Shown: piece by piece, positions 63,521 through 64,000 of the stretch | Layout: each line of letters opens with the position of its first letter | Numbering within the stretch: position 1 is the stretch's first letter | The notes under the pieces: model-generated | The model's database searches: none | The model's input: only the letters and a program-made list of their open reading frames with translations | Told to the model about the DNA's origin: nothing | Made by a program: the position numbers and the translations under genes | Origin: Gimesia sp. | GTDB lineage: Bacteria > Planctomycetota > Planctomycetia > Planctomycetales > Planctomycetaceae | Assembly (NCBI GenBank): GCA_002706765.1 | Contig: PAJV01000016.1 | Location: 1-64,000, forward strand | DNA length: 64,000 nucleotides | Direction: 5' to 3'

Positions 63521-64000
63521 TTTCGAATTCCCCCTCTTCGAATGGCATACCCGCCCGCGGTTTGAATGTTCCCGGACTGAGGAATGCCGTCGGATGCTTC
63601 AGAGGATCCGGAAACAAACTGAATTCCGGCGGTCCGCTGAACTTCATTGGCGGGGCGGTAGTTCACTTCGGCCTGGTTGTAACCGGTCACCGTTGCCATC
63701 AGTCGGTCCCGGCCTTCCAGCGCGATCAGCGTAATGGGATCCCCCATGCCACCGGTGCCCTGGGCCCGCATCTCACGACGAACTGAAATCCCACCGCGTC
63801 GGGCGTAAACCGTCACAATTGCACCGTCACGGATCAGGGGTACTTCCACCAGATCCTGACTCCGCATTACGTGGGACTGGTACACGGTCCGTGTCAGTTC
63901 TCTGCCAATTACCAGGCGGGGATCGGTCATGCCGGTCTGATCTTTTTCCGGTCGAATCCAGACCAGATCATCGGCACGTACCACGGTGCCTTTGTTTAAT
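63517..64000 (-). CDS. flgA: Flagellar P-ring assembly protein FlgA (5' end outside window)
   Basis: The frame is open to the right edge of the window, so the N-terminus is missing; 161 codons are visible. SAF-like segment LNKGTVVRADDLVWI and the repeat of two beta-rich modules (DPRLVIGRELTRTVYQSHVMRSQDLVEVPLIRDGAIVTVYARRGGISVRREMRAQGTGGMGDPITLIALEGRDRLMATVTGYNQAEV) are typical of FlgA, the periplasmic chaperone of FlgI. It is the first visible gene of the flg run. A Gly/Arg-rich tail (GYAIRRGGIRK) ends it. Confidence 0.88.
   Translation of the reverse strand, partial: LNKGTVVRADDLVWIRPEKDQTGMTDPRLVIGRELTRTVYQSHVMRSQDLVEVPLIRDGAIVTVYARRGGISVRREMRAQGTGGMGDPITLIALEGRDRLMATVTGYNQAEVNYRPANEVQRTAGIQFVSGSSEASDGIPQSGNIQTAGGYAIRRGGIRK

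Overview
The window looks like a chromosomal segment of a flagellated, aerobic Planctomycetota bacterium, possibly near Gimesia; this is inference, since no rRNA gene is present. The main clues are a flagellar flg gene run, a haem-copper oxidase cluster with a SCO-DUF420 fusion, planctomycete-style secreted and small lysine-rich proteins, and a class Ic-like NrdB resembling that of Chlamydia (also PVC). Most genes are GC-rich. A few stretches are clearly AT-rich and look acquired, notably 47.3-50.3 kb and 37.9-38.6 kb.

Layout. 1-4.5 kb (minus): a response regulator with an HDOD domain running off the left edge, then small accessory genes (CYTH, DUF5662, HNH nuclease, macro domain, one unknown). 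4.5-12 kb (minus): glutamate synthase gltD and gltB and a LysR regulator. 12.6-18.7 kb: a lipoprotein, an acidic and a lysine-rich small protein, an M1 metallopeptidase and a D-glutamate cyclase-like protein. 19.1-30.3 kb (plus): a respiratory operon of dihaem cytochrome c, cytochrome oxidase subunits II and I, haem A and haem O synthases, subunits III and IV, an ABC-2 exporter, the SCO-DUF420 fusion and a small CPMC protein.

30.3-37.8 kb: a secreted cysteine-rich protein, a Dabb protein, a cobalamin-type importer (btuD, btuC, btuF) and metE behind a 750-base leader that holds a 34-codon reading frame followed by a hairpin. 38-43.5 kb (minus): an AT-rich orphan, then nrdB and nrdA with a pair of NrdR-type boxes 32 bp apart. 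43.5-47.1 kb: hpnC, der and a secreted protein. 47.3-50.3 kb: an AT-rich 981-residue HD-GHKL ATPase protein, the best candidate here for a poorly described (possibly conflict or defence) system. 50.3-56 kb: an amidohydrolase, a membrane-anchored MutS-like ATPase, mgtE, and rpsI-rplM with a clear terminator. 56.3-64 kb (minus): flagellar genes flgA (cut by the right edge), flgH, flgI, flgJ-like, flgN-like, flgK and an enlarged flgL.

Functionally the window combines nitrogen assimilation (GltBD), aerobic respiration with its own cofactor and copper-delivery genes, methionine synthesis and B12 uptake, oxygen-dependent deoxynucleotide synthesis, hopanoid synthesis, translation and motility. No tRNA, rRNA, CRISPR array or insertion sequence was recognised.
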